Source: an uncultured Bacilli bacterium | GTDB lineage: Bacteria; Bacillota_I; Bacilli_A; RF39; UBA660 | DNA length: 64,000 bases | NCBI GenBank assembly: GCA_947629935.1 | Contig: CANRFQ010000002.1 | Location: forward strand, 1 to 64,000 | Direction of reading: 5' to 3' | In this document: piece by piece, positions 34,425-44,522 of the stretch | Position numbering within the stretch: position 1 is the first letter of the stretch | Layout: the number at the start of each line of letters is the position of its first letter | The notes under the pieces: generated by a model | Database searches by the model: none | The model's input: the letters and a program-made list of their open reading frames with translations, nothing else | Told to the model about the DNA's origin: nothing | Made by a program: the position numbers and the translations under genes

Positions 34425-35903
34425 ATGAAGGCATTGTTTTTTACGGGACTAGCTGGTATAAGTTTTTTGATTTGCGGTTTTTTATTTACTGATAATGGAA
34501 ATGACTCTTTAAAACAAAGTGATACCTATAATGTAAAAACTGCTAACAATCAGAAAGAAAAAGAGCAAGAGACGACCAGTAATCTCAAAGAAATAAAGTA
34601 TAAAAAATTGGAAACCAAATCAACTGATGAAGAGATGGCCGAACCAGTTATTTTGGTTGATAATAATCAGAATATGATACAAAATACTCTGGAGGATTCT
34701 CAAGAAGTTCCGCAAATAGTTAATAACACTACACCGGAAAATGAAGAAGTAAGTGCTAATTCCTTGCTCGAAGAAGAAGAGGAAGAAGAAAATGTTCAAG
34801 ATTTAATAATGGAAGAGCAACCAAATAATTCAAGCGAAGAACATACTAAAGAAGTAAAAGAAACTATTTCTTTATTATCTAAATCACTTGAAACAGCGCA
34901 AAGTATTGATGAATTAAAACCAATTGCTAATAAATTAGATAGTTTAGATACTATTTCTTTAAAAGAAGCCGCAGTTATTCAAAATGATTTAGAAAAAGTA
35001 CAAGATGACTACCATAAGATTTTATTAGTAGATGACTTTTTAAAGAAAACAGATACTTTGTTAAGCTCGGATAAAACAAAGGAAGAAGTTGCTGATATTA
35101 AAGAAGAATATACAGAACAAAATATTGAGCAATTAATTACGAATATTCCAAATATAAATCTTAAGAACAATTATCAAGCTAAATTAAATGAAGTTAAAAA
35201 TGTTATAACCGATAATACTGCCCCTTCGTTAAATATTGGTGACAATCAAGTTATAAATGCGGATTTTCAACTAGAGATAGCAGATGATAATAATTACCAA
35301 GCATTATTAAATGGTCAAGAGTTAACTGATTTAAACATTACGGAAAATGGTGAATACGAATTAAAAGTTACCGATGATGCTTTAAATGAAACTACAGTGC
35401 ATTTTAAAATGGAAAAACCAGTTGAAGAACAAGTAGAAGAAACCATTTACACCGAAATTAACGATGAGCCTCAAGAAGAAGCAACAACATCAACAAGGTA
35501 TCCAATGAATAACTGGTATTTAACTCAAGATTATAGCGGAAAAGGCGGCCATATGGGAATAGACATGGGTAGTTCCAATAAAAAAGAAGAAATATATCCA
35601 ATTGCTAATGGTAAAGTAGTTTATGTAGGTCAAGATACAAATGGAGCCAATTTAGTCCAAATAATGCACGATATTAATGGAGAACAAGTATTTTCTACTT
35701 ACGCGCATATGCGAGAAGTATTTTTAAATGATGGTCAAGAAGTAACAACAAATGATCTTTTAGGCATTATGGGAGCCACTGGTAATGCGACCGGACCTCA
35801 TCTTCATTTAGAAACCGCAACATGTGCCTGGGAATATAACTGTACTTATAGCAATTATAAAAACAGCTTAGTAAGTCCATGGACATATTTACCACAAAAT
35901 TAA
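34425..35903 (+). CDS. M23-family peptidoglycan endopeptidase with N-terminal anchor
   Basis: Start ATG 34425 follows a perfect GAAAGGAGGTGAATAC; the longer frame from 34350 is spurious. The 492-residue product has a membrane anchor or signal (residues 1-22) and a very acidic linker (about 40-145). A helical part (145-260) and an Ig-like beta domain (about 263-330) follow. The C-terminal LytM/M23 domain is at 358-490. The zinc and catalytic residues are present: H376 and D380 in GHMGIDMG, H428 in YAHM, and H459/H461 in GPHLHLE. It should cut peptide bonds in peptidoglycan outside the membrane. Its promoter is unclear. It sits just before tgt. Confidence 0.9.
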   Translation: MKALFFTGLAGISFLICGFLFTDNGNDSLKQSDTYNVKTANNQKEKEQETTSNLKEIKYKKLETKSTDEEMAEPVILVDNNQNMIQNTLEDSQEVPQIVNNTTPENEEVSANSLLEEEEEEENVQDLIMEEQPNNSSEEHTKEVKETISLLSKSLETAQSIDELKPIANKLDSLDTISLKEAAVIQNDLEKVQDDYHKILLVDDFLKKTDTLLSSDKTKEEVADIKEEYTEQNIEQLITNIPNINLKNNYQAKLNEVKNVITDNTAPSLNIGDNQVINADFQLEIADDNNYQALLNGQELTDLNITENGEYELKVTDDALNETTVHFKMEKPVEEQVEETIYTEINDEPQEEATTSTRYPMNNWYLTQDYSGKGGHMGIDMGSSNKKEEIYPIANGKVVYVGQDTNGANLVQIMHDINGEQVFSTYAHMREVFLNDGQEVTTNDLLGIMGATGNATGPHLHLETATCAWEYNCTYSNYKNSLVSPWTYLPQN

Positions 35904-36011
35904 TTTATAGCTAAATTAATAAATATTGACAATTAATCTAAATACTTCTTTAAATCATTAAATAGTAAAAATAGGACTTTCATGAAAAGAAGGAAAATAT
36001 TCTTTTTTAAT

Positions 36012-37486
<1,475 letters not shown>

Positions 37487-37488
37487 AA

Positions 37489-37857
37489 TTAGTTTTCCTT
37501 TTTTTTATTTATACCAATAATTGAACCAAAAATACCGCCTAAAATCAAAATGCCATAGTATAAGAAAGTCGAAAGTTTTATATCTTTAGTAAAGAAAATA
37601 AGACTAATTAATAAAAGTGTAAAAGATAGCATAATACTATTTTTTAAACCACACCACCAACCTTTACTGGAAGATGTTTTTCCCTCCTTAAAACAAAGAA
37701 TAAAATAAATGATTAATAAAGCAATAGTATTAAAAGTATTAATAAATCCCATACTTACTGATGTAAAATAATTCATTAAAGTAGAAATAAAAGCTAAAAT
37801 TAAAATACCTAAAATAAAGTAGCCCACATTTTTTAAGTATCGTAAAATTTTTTCCAT
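37489..37857 (-). CDS. TIGR04086/DUF3792-like small membrane protein
   Basis: 122 residues from ATG 37857, which follows AGGTGATTTTA (the ORF could extend 3 codons). It has four membrane segments (about 10-35, 40-60, 72-92, 96-115) and a short loop with GKTSSSKGWWCGLKNS. This four-helix shape and the G..KG...G segment match the TIGR04086 family of Bacillota, which is often beside yajC and tgt. Function is unknown. It is divergent from the DUF421 gene with a 73-bp shared promoter region. Confidence 0.72.
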   Translation of the reverse strand: MEKILRYLKNVGYFILGILILAFISTLMNYFTSVSMGFINTFNTIALLIIYFILCFKEGKTSSSKGWWCGLKNSIMLSFTLLLISLIFFTKDIKLSTFLYYGILILGGIFGSIIGINKKKEN

Positions 37858-37930
37858 TAAAATCACCTAATTAATCATATGTTATGTTTAAAATAATATG
37901 TTTTTCCCATAATAATTGTAGGTGATATAA

Positions 37931-38578
37931 ATGGAATTGTTTTCAATTATGTTTAGAACTGCTTTTTTCTATTTTTTTATTCTTCTTGCCTATAGAATTA
38001 TGGGCAAAAGAGAGATTGCTCAATTAGGAATAATCGACTTAATTGTCTCCATTTTAATTGCGGAGATGGTCGCAATAAGTATCGAAAATGTTAAAGATCC
38101 TATTTTATATACTATTTTACCTATTAGTTTATTAGTTTTATTAGAATTATTTTTAGCCTTTGTAGCAATTAAATCCCGTAAATTTCGCAATATCTTTGGC
38201 GGGAAACCATCTTTAATTATCTGTAACGGAAAAATAAATTTTAAAGAAATGGTAAAACAAAGATATAGTATGGACGATTTACTTTTAGAACTTCGTCAAA
38301 AAGAAATTAAATCTATTGAAAATGTAGAATATGCCTTTTTAGAGCCAAATGGCAAACTATCGGTCTTTAAATACAACTTCTTAAAAATCCCTAGTAATTA
38401 TCCAATGCCTATTATCGTCGATGGTCAAGTTCAAGACAAAGCCCTCCATTATATACATAAAAATAAATCATGGCTAGAAAAAGTTTTAAAACAAAAAAAT
38501 TTAATAATTGAAAACGTTTTTTACTGTTTTTATAAAGGAAGTAAATTATATATTATTAAACGAAGTGATTTATTATGA
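37931..38578 (+). CDS. DUF421 (YetF-like) membrane protein
   Basis: The 215-residue product has three N-terminal membrane segments (about 5-80) with RIMGKREIAQLGIIDLIVSILIAEM, the DUF421 signature. A cytoplasmic domain follows, with RNIFGGKPSLIICNGKIN and the YSMDDLLLELRQKEIKSIENVEYAFLEPNGKLSVF stretch. Related Bacillus YetF/YdfS-type proteins are linked with spore or membrane phenotypes; no reaction is established. Its stop is TGA and overlaps the ATG of the deacetylase gene (TTATGA), so the two are coupled. Confidence 0.88.
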   Translation: MELFSIMFRTAFFYFFILLAYRIMGKREIAQLGIIDLIVSILIAEMVAISIENVKDPILYTILPISLLVLLELFLAFVAIKSRKFRNIFGGKPSLIICNGKINFKEMVKQRYSMDDLLLELRQKEIKSIENVEYAFLEPNGKLSVFKYNFLKIPSNYPMPIIVDGQVQDKALHYIHKNKSWLEKVLKQKNLIIENVFYCFYKGSKLYIIKRSDLL

Positions 38579-39246
38579 AAAAATTATTTAAAGCTCTTGT
38601 CTTAGTTTTAGGAATTAGTAGTTTATTTTATATATTAGATAATAATCATAAATCTCAAAATGATTTATTGGCTTTTAAAACCGATAATAAAAAATATATT
38701 GCTTTAACATTCGACGATGGTCCTCATTATAAATATACTTCATTATTGCTTGATGGTCTAAAAGAAAGAAATGTCAAAGCAACATTCTTTGTTTTAGGAT
38801 GTAATGCTGAAAAAAATTACAGTTTGTTAAAAAGAATGGCTGATGAAGGCCATTTAATAGGTAATCATACCTATTCCCATAAAAATTTATATCGATTAAA
38901 AGAAACCAAAATAAAAGAAGAAATAGATAAGACTAACCAAATTATTGAAGCTATTACCGGCAAGATACCGAAATATTTTCGTCCTAGTTATGGTAATTAC
39001 AACGGAAAAATATTAAAACTTGCCAATATGGAAGCCATTTTATGGAATGTTGATTCTTTAGATTGGAAAATAAAAAATAGTAAAAGAATTACTTATCGAG
39101 TAATTAATAAAGTAAATGATGGTAGTATCATTTTAATGCATGATATTTATAAAAGTAGTGTAAATGCCGCCTTATTAATTATCGATAAACTCCAACAAGA
39201 AGGATATGAATTTGTTACAGTAGAAAAGTTATTAAATATGGCCTAA
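38575..39246 (+). CDS. Polysaccharide deacetylase (NodB homology, PdaA/PgdA type)
   Basis: The 223-residue product has an N-terminal membrane anchor or signal (4-22) and the carbohydrate esterase 4 domain. Motif 1 is TFDDGP (45-50), motif 2 is H98 and H102 in GNHTYSHK, motif 3 RPSYGNYNG, and later VDSLDWK and IILMHDIY. These are the metal site and catalytic residues for N- or O-deacetylation of peptidoglycan or another glycan outside the membrane. ATG overlaps the DUF421 stop by 4 bp. Confidence 0.92.
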   Translation: MKKLFKALVLVLGISSLFYILDNNHKSQNDLLAFKTDNKKYIALTFDDGPHYKYTSLLLDGLKERNVKATFFVLGCNAEKNYSLLKRMADEGHLIGNHTYSHKNLYRLKETKIKEEIDKTNQIIEAITGKIPKYFRPSYGNYNGKILKLANMEAILWNVDSLDWKIKNSKRITYRVINKVNDGSIILMHDIYKSSVNAALLIIDKLQQEGYEFVTVEKLLNMA

Positions 39247-39331
39247 AATAGATAGGTTCAAGGGTTGAATTTGCAAAATTTCCTTATTTATGATAAAATA
39301 TGCTTACTCTATTAAAAAAGAGAGGAAATTA

Positions 39332-40219
39332 ATGATGAAACTATTTAGAAATCCTTATTTAATTAAAATAGGGAAGATAATGGCAGTCTTTATTTTAACA
39401 ATCTTAATAAGTGGAGCAAGTATAAAACATATGGCTATTCAATCCGAAACTCATATTGATTCAAAATATCTAGCAGAATCAAATAATAGCCAAGTTGATT
39501 TACTGTTAAAAGAAGAAGAAAAAAATAATATAGATAATTTTATTAATAATAATGAAGAACAAATTCGCTTTTTTGCTAATATGTTTGGGATAGACTATGA
39601 GATTGCTATTGCCAAAATAAAAGAAATAAATATTGATCCTAATACATTTAATGAAAATAATATAGGTTTAATTAGAGATTTTAACGGTAATATTATTAAT
39701 TATAATTCCGTTGATCGAGGAATTTTAGAGTTTTTTAGTTTTCTAGACAATTCTTTCCCTGAATTAGTTAATAATTCTTACCGCCCAGGTCCTAATAATC
39801 CTGAATATATTGAAGCCCTTATTCAATATTTTAGTACTTTATATAATAATGTTGACCATAAATTAATGCTAAGTATTGGAGCCGCTGAAAGTGGTTATTA
39901 TACAGCTAAAACTATGCTTTATAAAAATAATATTTATGGAGGAATGGGTTCTAATGGTCTAATCCAATATAAAAATATTGAATATGGTGTATGGCAATAT
40001 ATCAAAAAAATGTCTGAACAATATTATGATAAAGGGTTAAACACTATTGAAAGTATTGGTTATGTTTTTTGCCCACAAATGATTAATGGTATTAAAACAG
40101 TTAGTTCTCATTGGGTAAGCCTAGTTACTAAGGCTTTGGAAACCTACACATACGATATTAGATATGTAAGTATTTCACAACTCAATGATTTAGTCAATAA
40201 CGAAATTAATGAAATATAA
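39332..40219 (+). CDS. Glucosaminidase-like secreted or anchored wall hydrolase
   Basis: 295 residues from ATG 39332 (GAGAGGAAATTA in front; ATG 39335 is also possible). The N-terminal hydrophobic helix (about 12-32) is a signal or anchor. The C-terminal part has LMLSIGAAESGYYTAKTMLYKNNIYGGMG and YKNIEYGVWQYIKKMSEQYYDKG. This resembles the glucosaminidase/lysozyme-like fold, where the Glu in AAESG would be the acid and GG..G the substrate floor. It probably cleaves glycan strands. Together with the deacetylase before it, it suggests wall remodelling. A promoter TTGCAA/TAAAAT lies at about 39269-39297. Confidence 0.7.
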   Translation: MMKLFRNPYLIKIGKIMAVFILTILISGASIKHMAIQSETHIDSKYLAESNNSQVDLLLKEEEKNNIDNFINNNEEQIRFFANMFGIDYEIAIAKIKEINIDPNTFNENNIGLIRDFNGNIINYNSVDRGILEFFSFLDNSFPELVNNSYRPGPNNPEYIEALIQYFSTLYNNVDHKLMLSIGAAESGYYTAKTMLYKNNIYGGMGSNGLIQYKNIEYGVWQYIKKMSEQYYDKGLNTIESIGYVFCPQMINGIKTVSSHWVSLVTKALETYTYDIRYVSISQLNDLVNNEINEI

Positions 40220-40230
40220 AGGAAATAGCT

Positions 40231-40258
40231 TTGAATATTTCTTTTTTTATGTTATAAT
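40231..40258 (+). promoter_or_regulatory. Promoter of the HerA-like gene
   Basis: TTGAAT (40231-40236), 16-bp spacer, TATAAT (40253-40258). The -35 box lies in the loop of a hairpin (AAGGAAATA/TATTTCTT) that also looks like the terminator of the gene before. Confidence 0.6.
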
Positions 40259-40286
40259 CTTTTTATAATAAAGAGGAGTTGAAAAT

Positions 40287-42137
40287 ATGTTTGGAAACAT
40301 CAAATATATTAGTGATAATGAAGCTCATGTTATAAATGCCGCAGGCATAAATATGAGCGGAGATTTAATGAACGTTCATGTAGTTTTTGAAGACGAAAAT
40401 CAACATGTATTAGGAGAAGTTACAGAAGTTAATGAAGAAATTATTAAAATTCGCTTTCTAGGAGAATTTCAAAATGGTCATTACGTAAGTGGTGTTATTA
40501 GAAAGCCCAAATTATCTTCTAAAATCCGTGTTATAAATGAAGGAGAGCTTTCCGAATTAATGGGAACTGATGGAGCGTCATCTTTTCTTCTTGGTACAAG
40601 TTCTATTTATAATGGTCAACCTGTTTATGTTGATATTAATCAAATGTTTGCTAATCATGCTGCCATCTTTGGTAATACAGGTAGTGGTAAATCATGCGGT
40701 GTTGCAAGATTAATCCAAAATATTTTTAGAAATAAAAATATGGTTCCATACAATGCAAATTTATTTATTTTTGATGCCTATGGCGAATATAAAACAGCTT
40801 TTAGAAATATAAATCAAATAAATCCATATTTTAGTTATAAATTTATAACATCTAATCCTATTGATCCTGAAGATGTTCCTTTAAGAATACCTCCATATTT
40901 ACTAAATTTAGACGATTGGTCATTATTCTTACAAGCTGATTCCCATAGTCAAATTCCTATCATTGAAAGAACTTTAAAACTTGCAAAGATTTTTTCTAAA
41001 AATGACGAATTAGCTATAAAATATAAAAATCACTTAATTGCCAAAGCTTTGTTAGCTGTCTTATTTTCCAATCAAACAACTTCTCATAAGAAAAATGAAA
41101 TATTTACAATTATTGAAGCTTGTAATACCCCTGAATTTAATTTTGATACCCAAATTCAAGGGCTAGGTTATACGCGAGTTTTCAGTGAATGCTTTGAAAT
41201 AGATTCTAATGGAAATTTCGGGGAAAGTGTTTTAATTACCGAATATATCTTAAAACATATTGATAATAGCCTAGAAGGAACACCAGAACCAAACGATGCT
41301 TTCTATACATTAATCGACTTTAGTAAAGCTATGGAATTTACTTTAATTTCTGAAGGATTCCAAAATAACCAACAAGTTTATGATGATGCAATGTTATTAA
41401 AAGTTAGACTTAATTCCGTAATTAATAGTAAAGTAGGTTCATTCTTTTCCTACGATAAACCAATTTCTATGGAAGGATATATCTCTTCCTTAGTAGCAGT
41501 AGGACAAAATAAAAAAGCCCAAATTATCAATATTAACCTGGAAGATGTTGATGATACTTATGCTAAAGTTATAGTTAAAATTATTGCTAGATTTTGTTTT
41601 GAATTTGCGAAATCAAGAAAAGAAAGAGCTTCTATACCATTCAATCTATTTGTAGAAGAAGCCCATAGATATATCCAAAAAGATACAGATACTTTCTTAA
41701 TAGGTTATAATATATTTGATCGTATTGCCAAAGAAGGACGTAAATATGGCGTATTATTAGATATTATTACGCAAAGACCTGTTGAGCTATCTGATACGGT
41801 TATTGCTCAATGTTCAAACTTCTTAATCTTTAAAATGACCCACCCATTAGATATTGAATATATTAGTAAAATGTTACCTAATATCTCAGCAGATGTTTTA
41901 GATAAACAAAAAGTTTTACAACCTGGTAACTGCGTAGGCTTTGGTAGTGCCTTTAAAATTAATATGATCATCAAAATGGAAATGCCAAATCCTAGTCCAT
42001 ATAGTAATTCTTGTGATGTTTCAGCTAGATGGAAATTACCTAATCAAGGTGTAACGGTCCAAGCTGGTGCTACTAACTCTTCAGCAACTAGCTCATCGAG
42101 TCCAGTAGGAATAATAAATCCCGTAATGCCGCAATAA
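40287..42137 (+). CDS. HerA-type (DUF87) FtsK-HerA ATPase
   Basis: The 616-residue protein has an N-terminal beta-barrel part (HAS-barrel-like, about 1-85). The HerA motor has Walker A GNTGSGKS (129-136), Walker B region LFIFDAYGEY, and the later FVEEAHRYI and ITQRPVELSDTVIAQCSNFLIFKM, typical of HerA. The C-terminus ends in a low-complexity Ser/Ala/Thr tail. In archaea HerA works with NurA nuclease in end resection; in some bacteria HerA works with SIR2 or other effectors in phage defence. Neither partner is adjacent here, so its job is open. It has its own promoter. Confidence 0.85.
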   Translation: MFGNIKYISDNEAHVINAAGINMSGDLMNVHVVFEDENQHVLGEVTEVNEEIIKIRFLGEFQNGHYVSGVIRKPKLSSKIRVINEGELSELMGTDGASSFLLGTSSIYNGQPVYVDINQMFANHAAIFGNTGSGKSCGVARLIQNIFRNKNMVPYNANLFIFDAYGEYKTAFRNINQINPYFSYKFITSNPIDPEDVPLRIPPYLLNLDDWSLFLQADSHSQIPIIERTLKLAKIFSKNDELAIKYKNHLIAKALLAVLFSNQTTSHKKNEIFTIIEACNTPEFNFDTQIQGLGYTRVFSECFEIDSNGNFGESVLITEYILKHIDNSLEGTPEPNDAFYTLIDFSKAMEFTLISEGFQNNQQVYDDAMLLKVRLNSVINSKVGSFFSYDKPISMEGYISSLVAVGQNKKAQIININLEDVDDTYAKVIVKIIARFCFEFAKSRKERASIPFNLFVEEAHRYIQKDTDTFLIGYNIFDRIAKEGRKYGVLLDIITQRPVELSDTVIAQCSNFLIFKMTHPLDIEYISKMLPNISADVLDKQKVLQPGNCVGFGSAFKINMIIKMEMPNPSPYSNSCDVSARWKLPNQGVTVQAGATNSSATSSSSPVGIINPVMPQ

Positions 42138-42140
42138 ATA

Positions 42141-42170
42141 TTGTATAATTTCTAAATAGTGTGATATAAT
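42141..42170 (+). promoter_or_regulatory. Promoter of the 6S RNA gene
   Basis: TTGTAT (42141-42146), 18-bp spacer, TATAAT (42165-42170), then a start at about 42177 on the RNA's closing stem. Confidence 0.6.
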
Positions 42171-42176
42171 AAAAGT

Positions 42177-42354
42177 ACCTAGAGTAATAGTTTGTTTTAT
42201 ATAAAACCGACTAAGTGATACATTGGGAATCTAATTACATTTCGGTGTAGAAGACTGAGCCATTAAGTGATTCAGGATCCTAAAGATTTGTATGTGATGC
42301 CCACCTCGCGTGAGCGGGTTTTTATCACAGCAAGCTATTATTTCTAGGTTTTTA
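42177..42354 (+). ncRNA. ssrS: Probable 6S RNA
   Basis: 6S RNA binds sigma-70-type RNA polymerase by mimicking an open promoter. The segment of about 175 bases is bounded by a long closing stem: ACCTAGAGTAATAGTTTG (42177-42194) pairs with CAAGCTATTATTTCTAGGT (42331-42349), followed by TTTTTAT. Inside, TGTGAT (42293-42298) pairs with ATCACA (42324-42329) around a CCC/GGG hairpin. A central part is left largely open. Position supports the call: as I recall, the Bacillus 6S-1 gene lies beside tcdA (yrvM), as here, with rarA nearby. The non-coding RNA is well supported; the 6S identity is partly from context. Confidence 0.72.
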
Positions 42355-42366
42355 TGTGGTGATTTT

Positions 42367-43059
42367 ATGAAAAGATTTGCAAGATTTCAATTATTAATAA
42401 ACGATAAGATGTTTAAGAAAATTAAAAATACAACCGTAGCTCTTATTGGGGTTGGCGGAGTAGGGGGATATGCTTTAGAATCTCTTGTCCGTTCGGGAGT
42501 AAGTAATATAATTATTATAGACAATGATAAAATAGATATTACTAATCTAAATAGGCAAATTATTGCTTTAGAAAATAATATTGGTCAATCTAAAGTAGAT
42601 GTTGCTAAAGCTCGAGCTTTAGAAATTAATCCTGAAGTTAACATTAGCTGCTACGAAACTTTCTTATTAGATGATAATTTAGATTTATTAGATAATTTTT
42701 CTCTTGATTATATAATTGATGCTTGTGATACCATAACAACTAAAATAGCTTTGATTAAATATGCCAAGGCTAAAAAAATAAAAATAATTTCTTCTATGGG
42801 TACAGGTAAAAGGTTAGATGCTACCAAATTGACCATTACTACTTTAGACAAAACACAAAATGATCCAATTGCTAAAATATTACGTAAAAAACTCAAAGAA
42901 TTAAATATATCCTTAAAAATACCGGTGATTTGGAGTAAAGAACTTCCTTTAAAAATAACAAGTAAGGAAATACCTAGCTGTTCATATGTTCCTGGTGTCG
43001 CTGGGCTCTATATAGCAAATTATATAATTAATGACATTATAAAATCCTCTAATGATTAG
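42367..43059 (+). CDS. tcdA: tRNA threonylcarbamoyladenosine dehydratase TcdA
   Basis: E1-like enzyme that cyclises t6A37 to ct6A in ANN-reading tRNAs. 230 residues from ATG 42367; a longer frame from 42310 runs through the 6S RNA and is not used. It has the ThiF/MoeB nucleotide loop VALIGVGGVGGYALESLVRSG, then IIIIDNDKIDITNLNRQ, and DYIIDACDTITTKIALI. SMGTGKRLDATK is the TcdA-specific stretch. Length fits TcdA (about 250). Convergent with an unknown gene, sharing a palindromic terminator that includes both stops. Confidence 0.94.
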   Translation: MKRFARFQLLINDKMFKKIKNTTVALIGVGGVGGYALESLVRSGVSNIIIIDNDKIDITNLNRQIIALENNIGQSKVDVAKARALEINPEVNISCYETFLLDDNLDLLDNFSLDYIIDACDTITTKIALIKYAKAKKIKIISSMGTGKRLDATKLTITTLDKTQNDPIAKILRKKLKELNISLKIPVIWSKELPLKITSKEIPSCSYVPGVAGLYIANYIINDIIKSSND

Positions 43060-43065
43060 AGGATT
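43043..43065. terminator. Palindromic bidirectional terminator holding both convergent stop codons
   Basis: AATCCTCTAAT (43043-43053), one central G, ATTAGAGGATT (43055-43065): 11 perfect pairs. The TAG of tcdA (43057-43059) and the TAA of the minus gene (43056-43058) overlap inside it. T-rich sequence follows on the minus side. Confidence 0.75.
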
Positions 43066-43502
43066 GATTTATCTAAGATTCTTAAAACTGAATCTTTTTT
43101 TCGATTTAAGAAATAACTATGATATTTCTTAATAATTCTATCTAACTCTTCTATTTGGATATTAGATAATTCTTGATAAAGTAAATTTATTTCTGCTAAA
43201 TTAAAGTGATATTTTAACTTACGATATTCATTTGCGTCTTTTAATCCTAGCTTTAATTGTGTTCTTTCTAATTCATTATAATTACGATTTAAATATTCTA
43301 GCTTAGGAATATGGAATAAGAGTAAATCAATTGGAGCAATAACTAAATCATCATTATCATAAAATTCCTCTTTTTTACCAACGGGACATAATGAGGGATA
43401 AACATATAACAAGTCTTGATATTCTAAAAGTAAATATAAATAATTAGAGAAACTTTTCATATAGAAAAAATAAATACTATTTCGATCATATTCTTCGTTC
43501 AT
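43056..43502 (-). CDS. Hypothetical protein
   Basis: The 148-residue product is rich in Tyr, Leu and Asn and appears mainly helical, with YLYLLLEYQDLLYVYPSLCPVG near the start and ELERTQLKLGLKDANEYRKLKYHF in the middle. No known motif, signal peptide or membrane segment is seen. It follows gpsA on the minus strand with a 42-bp gap, so it may be the last gene of the rarA-gpsA operon. I cannot give a function. Confidence 0.62.
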   Translation of the reverse strand: MNEEYDRNSIYFFYMKSFSNYLYLLLEYQDLLYVYPSLCPVGKKEEFYDNDDLVIAPIDLLLFHIPKLEYLNRNYNELERTQLKLGLKDANEYRKLKYHFNLAEINLLYQELSNIQIEELDRIIKKYHSYFLNRKKDSVLRILDKSIL

Positions 43503-43544
43503 TGTATCACCAATAAATTATATGCGATATAACGAAAAATAGAC

Positions 43545-44522
43545 TTATTGTTTAGCAATTAAAAATTCAATTAATATTTCCGGATTTTCCTTATTAAAAA
43601 TAATATCATAGATTAAGTTAATTATTTCTAAATCAATATCTTCATCATTAATCAATTTATATATTGATTTTAAAGTATAGTAACCTTCAACAGTATTATC
43701 AACTAAATATCTTTCGATATCTTTAGGTGTAGCTTTACTTCCTAATAAATTTCCAAAACTAAAGTTTCGACTTTTAGTACTAGTACAAGTTAATAATAAA
43801 TCTCCAATACCGGCATAGCTTAAAATAGTATTTTTGTCGCCACCCAGTTCTTTAATAAGAGATTTTATATCATGTAAAGATTCAGTTATAAGAAAAGCTT
43901 GGGTAGTTTCGCCATAGCCTAAACCATCAATAATTCCCGCCGCTATGGCAATAACATTTTTGATACTGCCACATATTTCTAAGCCTATTATATCTTCTGT
44001 TGTTCGAATTTTTAAATTATCAGTTGCTAAAGCCTTTGTAATCATTTCATGGGCTTTTTTACTATGACTAGCAAGACTTAAAGCAGCTGGTTCACCTTTA
44101 GCTAAATCTATAGCAAAAGTAGGGCCAGAAATAACAGCCAAGTTTTTAGTTTTAATTTCTTTTAATACCACTTTATCAATAAATTTGCAGGAATCTTGTT
44201 CAATCCCTTTGGTTCCAATACAAATAATAGTATCTTCATTTATATAGTTTTTTATTTGGGCAGAAATATTGCCAACGTACTGAGCAGCAACGATGATAAA
44301 AACTATTTCTTTATCTTTTACAGTTTCCCTTAAATCCGTCGTAAATTTAAGAGTTTTAGGTATAGGTACATCTGGCAAGATTGAGTCAATTTGGCCTTTT
44401 TTATTTATAGTATTTATTTTATCATCAGATTCTGACCATATAGTTATATCATTATTATTTTTGTTTAGCATTATACTAATAGCTAAGCTATAAGCTCCTA
44501 AACCAACAACACCAATTTTCAT
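43545..44522 (-). CDS. gpsA: Glycerol-3-phosphate dehydrogenase [NAD(P)+]
   Basis: Makes sn-glycerol 3-phosphate for phospholipid synthesis. The 325-residue product has the N-terminal NAD(P) loop VGLGAYSLAISIML, the GTKGIEQDSCKFI and AVISGPTFAIDLAKGEPAALSLAS stretches, catalytic lysine region EICGSIKNVIAIAAGIIDGLGYG, and the LLLTCTSTKSRNFSFG glycerol-phosphate site. Its ATG overlaps the rarA stop by 4 bp (ATGA type), so the two genes are translationally coupled. The GAYS loop differs from the usual GSWG but keeps the first glycines. Confidence 0.94.
   Translation of the reverse strand: MKIGVVGLGAYSLAISIMLNKNNNDITIWSESDDKINTINKKGQIDSILPDVPIPKTLKFTTDLRETVKDKEIVFIIVAAQYVGNISAQIKNYINEDTIICIGTKGIEQDSCKFIDKVVLKEIKTKNLAVISGPTFAIDLAKGEPAALSLASHSKKAHEMITKALATDNLKIRTTEDIIGLEICGSIKNVIAIAAGIIDGLGYGETTQAFLITESLHDIKSLIKELGGDKNTILSYAGIGDLLLTCTSTKSRNFSFGNLLGSKATPKDIERYLVDNTVEGYYTLKSIYKLINDEDIDLEIINLIYDIIFNKENPEILIEFLIAKQ

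Noticed and set aside
42310-42366. N-terminal extension of tcdA
   Set aside because: It would translate the 3' half of the 6S RNA; ATG 42367 has a GGTG site and gives the normal family start.
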